The notes beneath the pieces were generated by a model, which was given only the letters and a program-made list of their open reading frames with translations, had not been told where the DNA came from and did not search any database. From positions 17,741,773-17,805,772 of the forward strand of contig JALGQZ010000018.1 of the NCBI GenBank assembly GCA_023105745.1: a stretch of DNA of 64,000 nucleotides, in the 5' to 3' direction. This DNA is from Austropuccinia psidii (taxonomy: Eukaryota; Basidiomycota; Pucciniomycetes; Pucciniales; Sphaerophragmiaceae). Below, one piece after another: positions 59,421 to 64,000 of the stretch. Positions within the stretch are counted from its first letter, which is position 1. Each line of letters opens with the position of its first letter. The position numbers and the translations under genes were made by a program.

Positions 59421-61249
59421 TGTGAGCCTTAGGGGTATTTTCATATACCCAAAAGACGACAAATGATAAATTAAGATACAAATATAAATAAAATAAATTT
59501 ATTCATATTATAAAAATAAAAAACTGAAATAGAAATAACAATTTATATTTGAAAATAAAAAATTTAATTATGATTTAAAAATGAAATTACATTAAAATTT
59601 AAAATTATGAAAATACATTTTTAGCTGTGAAAGTTAAGTAAAAATGAATTTTTAATAAAAATTATGAAATTAGAATATTTTTGGTAAAAATTAATATAAA
59701 GTATATTATTATTTTTTATTTAATAAATAAACATAACAAAATTACCACACAATTGGACTCCTCATAAAAAATAAAGTGGGGTCACTTCTGGATGAAATTT
59801 CTGTAACTCAACTCTAAATAAGCTGAAATTAAGTTTTTAGTATTTTTTGTACAAAAGTGTGAAAATCCTCAAAAGCTTAATTTAATTTACACCACATGTG
59901 GTGTTAACCATCAATTTTTGCGTTAAAATTGAGGTGTTGTGCTTAGTTTAGAAGCTATGAGGAACTGAAGTATTTTCAATTGAAATGTCAAAATGTGTGT
60001 GTGTATTACATAAGTGAACTTGGGTTTACATATGAGGTATCAACTATTACAGATGTGTAATTAAAAACTCATTTGAATTACATATGTAAATCATAATTGT
60101 ATTGCATGATGAGGAATTAAAGAAAAGATCAATTGGAGAGATTAATTCTGGGGGGGGAAAGACACTCTAGCTCTAAGGGGGAGCTAGACCCCCAAAATCC
60201 TTGCTTACTGGCGTGGGATGTCAAAATTCATGCAAGCGTTCATTACCTTTTGCCTGGAATTGAGTCACAGGGTCATGGACTCAATTGATGATGAGGTTTT
60301 GATACCAACTGGGGTAGTTTTAGCTGTTGCTAAGAGGGTAAAACTACCCTTAATATGAAACCATCATAGTAAAAACAGTTTCAACTGGTTTCTACGTCTC
60401 TTACACACATTCTGACGTGTTTTGAAGTCTCTAGACCAGGTATTCATATAGTAATAGCTGATTTAAGGGTCTAAAATGGCTAAAAAATGGCTAAAAATGG
60501 CTTAAACCTGCCCTTTTTGGTCTAAATAAGGGTTCAATGATGCCATAATTGGCTTTTCTGTTGTCAGACTGTTTTTCACGACTGACAAGAGTAAATTTTA
60601 CTGCTGGAGTGAGAGAATTGATGGCTATAAAAGAATGTCTTCTTGTCCCCACTTTTCTCTTCATGTTAGAATCTTTTTCCTTTTATAATTAGTTTAAACA
60701 TTGTTAAACCAACAAATAAGATATTCCAACCACCTTTATTAAATCATTTTAAACCTTTTAACCACGTGAGAGAATCATTATAATCATTGTTTTTAACTCT
60801 TATAATCATTTTTACCCCTGAACCACCCCAAAAGTGAATTAAAGCATCTTTCATCACTGTAAACTTTGTCACTTTGTTTCCAAATTTACTCTGGTTACTT
60901 TTGGGTGTGTTTTCTCTTTAATATTCTTTTCAAAGAATCTGTTACTTAATTAATTGCTTTCAGCTCTTTGCTCAATTAATTCCAATTGAAATTGCTCTTG
61001 AAGAAATTTCTTTTGTAGCCTTAAATATCTCTTGTAGAGTATTTTTGGATACATTTTTATTGTTGGTAAAACAATAAATCTTTATAATATTATTGTTTTA
61101 TACTAATAAAGTCATAAACAATAAAATTGGTGTGTTTTCTCTTAAAAATAATATTTCTTACTATTTTTAATTGATTTTTACCTTATACAAATTTTGAGGA
61201 CAGGAAAAGTACTTGATTTTTAATCAAAGCTTCATATCCACACCTTACA
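59421..61249 (+). repeat. Element E 5' LTR (about 1829 bp)
   Basis: It ends CACACCTTACA, as A and B do, 2 nt before the primer-binding site. The start TGTGAGCCTTAGGGG is inferred from the matching A and B starts. A TATA box GCTATAAAAG is at 60624-60633. A perfect inverted repeat, TCTAGCTC with GAGCTAGA, lies at about 60168-60189 in U3. The E-family copy at 35644-37340 matches along its length. Confidence 0.8.
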
Positions 61250-61251
61250 TT

Positions 61252-61267
61252 TGGGGGCCCAGCCGTG
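61252..61267 (+). promoter_or_regulatory. Element E primer-binding site
   Basis: TGGGGGCCCAGCCGTG follows the LTR; compared with A, B and F it reads CCCAGCC instead of CCTGGCC. Confidence 0.8.
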
Positions 61268-61468
61268 ATATTTTACCTGTGACATATTTTTTTACTCTTT
61301 TTTAATCTTTCTTCTTATATTAAAAAATTTAAAAAAATATAGAAAATACTTATAATTCAAGAAAATCCATAAAAAATAATTTTTTTCATATTATAAGTGA
61401 GGCTTATATTTTTATTTCTTTTTGAAATATCTTTTTTTACTTAATTAATTTTTTTTCATTCATTTTAG

Positions 61469-62378
61469 TATCTGACAACGTGGTAAGACAAGAAAACATT
61501 GAAACAGCCTCACCAGTCACCAGCATTATTCCTGACAGCCCTATTAATTCAGACCATAATAGTACTGTTATTGTGACTCAAAATAACCAACCTGAACCAA
61601 TATCTTCTGAAATGATTAACTTGGAAATAAGTAATACCCTTCAGGAAGCTAAGAGTTTGGCCAATAGTAAGTTTTTTGATGTAAAAATACTATTTTAAGC
61701 CTTTTTAAACCATAATTATGCCTTCAACCAGGTCAGGAGCCAGCTATAACCCCTCAAGCAGCTCCCAAAAAGGTAATAGACGTGATTATGGCAGAGGCCA
61801 ATCAGGTACAGAAGGAAAAGGGTCAGTTGATGACTTCCAAACAACTAAAATGGGTCATTCTGAAGCTGATAATACCATTTCAACTTCAAAAAGAGCTGAC
61901 ACCGCCACAACAAGCCTCTGTGGACCTATACAAAGCCAGCCACAGTGCATACAACAATGCACTTCAATTCAAGCAGTACCAGATCCTTGCAGACCTGTGG
62001 AAGAATTGCATGAATTCTCACCTAACTGTGAGAAAATTCCTGGGCCATCCCAACAATTTCAAATTGCCCAATGGATGGAATCCATTGATGGAGAAGAAAA
62101 ACATGATGCTTTTGACACTAGAATGGAGGAAAAGCAACCCTCCACCACCAAAGCAAGTGCCAAAAACAGCCCCAGTGACCAGCAGAAATTCCAACGTGAA
62201 AAAGCAGCCACAAGTTCCAAACAAGGGCAAAGGGAAGGCACCAGCCCCAAAGCCTTACAGCCAAGGATACAGAATTCCAAAGATTCAGCAGGATGCCATG
62301 GAAAATGTGTTTCAGATGGCCAGAGCCATGATGGAATTACAGAAGAAGGAGGAAGCCAGATTAAGATTCCAGAAATGA
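61469..62378 (+). pseudogene. Element E ORF0: two-exon protein overlapping gag in the +1 frame, start lost
   Basis: Candidate intron 1 is 61397-61468 (72 nt, TATAA|GTGAGG to CATTTTAG). Exon 1 is 61469-61666. Intron 2 is 61667-61731 (65 nt, GTAAGT to CAACCAG) and contains the Gag ATG at 61718, 11 nt before the AG. Exon 2 is 61732-62378, open to its stop. Phases agree (A|GT joins to Ser). The protein would have 281 residues: ITPQAAPKKVIDV, SVDLYKASHSAYNN, MNSHLTVRKFLGHPNN, NGWNPL, a basic PNKGKGKAPAPK region and YRIPKIQQDAMENVFQMAR. The exon junction would read A|TA where F, A and B have TG, so this copy lacks the assembled start; an ATG at 61612 lies in frame. Function is unknown. Confidence 0.75.
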
Positions 62379-64000
62379 TTTCTGATATATTTGATTCCAT
62401 TCCAGAATTGTATGATGCTATAAATGACGTGAAAAAACATCTTTCTGATGAAAATGAAACCATTTGTAGCAACATTAAAACAAACAACCTGAGTCTGTGC
62501 CAAATTAATGAAACACTTATGTGTTTTGAAAAAGTTTTAAGAACAATTAAAAATTCCAATAACGATAATTCTTTTGGAAATAAAGTAAATGAACAATCTG
62601 CCATTATTAAAGAATTAACAGATAAATATTCTAAATTCAATATTGATGACATAATTGAAATAAGAATTAAACAAGCCATAAATATTATCAAAACATATAA
62701 AAAGAAAGTCCTTGATGACATTTCAAATTCATTTGCTGAAGTAAAGACATATACCATTGCCTTGAAAAAGTGTTTTGATGTTTCACAAGAAGAAGTATCA
62801 AAATTATCAATGAAATTGAATGAAGTCACTGCTGATAATACAAGACAGATAGAGTTATGGCAAAAACTGACACATAAAGAAGACATGTATAAAATTGAAG
62901 TAATAAATTTAATACAAGGCTTCCAACATGAATACAAAAATTCCCAAAGGTGTAGCAACAGTAAAATGAATGATATTGAACAAATACTGAAAACCTTACC
63001 AAGAATGTCTACACCTCTGAATCAAAATGAGGGCACAAGAATTCCAAGTCCACAAGTATTGGATCCTGATAATTCACAGTTAAAAAATGAATTATCCACT
63101 CTTTTTCATAACTTGGAACCATCAATGGGCCAAGCACTCTTGAAAGACATTCCAAAACTTAAAGAATGGCCTCACTTCAGTGGTGAAGGAGAGTATGACC
63201 ATATGGAATTAATTAGAGGTATTGACATGATCAAAGAGTATTTTGAATTACCAGACAGATTGGTAACAGCCAGATTTAACACTTTGTTTACCAGATCAGC
63301 TCACAGATGGTACATAAAAATAAGACAAGCACATGGACACCAGAGTTAGACTTGGTGGAAAACCCAAATCATTAACAATTGGGCAAATGATGCTTGGAGG
63401 CTTAAAGTTGAAACAGCCTTTGAATCTGCCAAATTTAATGCTGATAAAGACAAAGCTTTACCATGGTTTTGCCAACAAAAAGACAGATTAACAGCATTAT
63501 ATCCAGACATGTCAGAATTTATGATTCATAGAAAGATTATGAGACAATGTGGAGGTTAATTAGAGCATGCTGTCAAAAGCAGGACTACTGAACAATCTTC
63601 AGAAGAAGAAATTATCAATATATTAGAGGAAGTAACCACCAAAACCATAATTGGTTCTAGTAGGGTGAATCTCAAAACAAGGTTTAATACACCTTGGAAA
63701 GATTCTGTGGACAAAAAACCCAAAGAAAATTCTAGTAATATTAAGTATGAATCTGCAGATACAGTCAGCAAGTGCCATATTTGCCAAAGCACCACCCGTT
63801 TAGCCAATAAATGTCCAAAAAGGGGGAAAAGCAATTAAATTGACATTGAAAAGGAACCTGATGTTGAAATAGATGACATAATTGAAGACAATTCAGATGA
63901 TAAGTCATCAATATTTTCTGAATCTTCAAAAGATATAGAAAATATCACTGCAGCTTTTGACATCATGGAATCTTATTCCCACTTGCCACAATTGAGCAAT
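61718..64000 (+). pseudogene. gag: Element E gag (three stops, runs off the window)
   Basis: The ATG at 61718 (MPSTRSGASYNPSSSS) is followed by the ORF0-overlapped N-terminal part to 62378 and a long helical, coiled-coil-like region (62380-63000). The Gag domain holds GEYDHMELIRGIDM and FTRSAHRWYIKIRQAHG. A TAG at 63347-63349 falls where a tryptophan codon is expected before TWWKTQI, with TAA at 63557-63559 and TAA at 63836-63838. The zinc knuckle CHICQSTTRLANKC near 63773 has Arg in place of the His ligand. An acidic stretch (IEDNSDDKSSIFSES) follows. The frame itself has no indel, so decay is recent or by point changes only. Confidence 0.88.

Larger units (their letters stand above)
59421..64000 (+). 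mobile_element. Element E: 5' part of a Ty3/gypsy element related to A and B
   Basis: 5' LTR, primer-binding site, AUG-poor leader, spliced ORF0 and gag are present; the window ends within gag-pol. Gag and ORF0 are the best preserved of the A/B/E group, but there are stops in gag at 63347, 63557 and 63836 and the zinc knuckle has lost its histidine. The left duplication would be AAATA (59416-59420); the partner is outside. Confidence 0.9.

Noticed and set aside
62059..62958. A 299-codon frame on the minus strand opposite E gag
   Set aside because: It is antisense to two conserved frames (gag and ORF0), is rich in Phe, Ser and Leu as expected for the complement of a Lys/Glu-rich gene, and has no counterpart in B.

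Overview
The window is a pile of nested long-terminal-repeat (LTR) retrotransposons from a repeat-rich, AT-rich fungal genome. The Gag, reverse transcriptase, integrase and C-terminal chromodomain sequences, the short (60-80 nt) GT-AG introns and the family resemblance I recognise point to a rust fungus (Pucciniales), most likely Austropuccinia psidii. The species is inference. I see no convincing host housekeeping gene, no tRNA or rRNA and no CRISPR array.

Layout from left to right (element names are mine). R1 (1-3800, +) is the 3' part of a Ty3/gypsy element with its 3' LTR. It has landed inside the zinc knuckle of the gag gene of element A (3801-8618, -). Element D (10732-19766, +) is a complete but decayed Ty3/gypsy chromovirus with 5-bp target duplications (TCTAT). 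Element B (21326-35150, -) is complete but decayed (duplication CAAGC/CAAGT). B was split by a solo LTR of the R1/F family (24936-28352, duplication CTGTG), which was itself split by a solo LTR of the C family (25201-27198). A lone LTR of the E family follows (35644-37340). Element C (38904 to about 55802, +) is a gag-protease element without a visible reverse transcriptase. Element F (40720-50809, -) interrupts C 46 nt after its gag start codon. The window ends with the 5' LTR and gag of element E (59421-64000, +).

F is the only copy with an unbroken reading frame. It has 1500-bp LTRs with about 8 differences, a perfect duplication (TGAGG) and a 1953-residue Gag-Pol.

The main discovery candidate is shared by F, A, B and E: a second protein, called ORF0 here, encoded in the +1 frame over the N-terminal part of gag and reached only by splicing. 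In F and E the RNA leader carries no AUG for about 1.6 kb and 0.95 kb. The Gag AUG lies inside a short intron, 11-20 nt before the 3' splice site, so removing that intron deletes Gag initiation and joins an upstream exon in frame to ORF0. That upstream exon has no usable AUG of its own; removal of an earlier intron would build one across the splice junction (A|TG). One RNA could thus give Gag-Pol when unspliced and ORF0 when spliced. ORF0 protein motifs are conserved between A, B and E although the Gag frame runs over the same bases. Its function is unknown.
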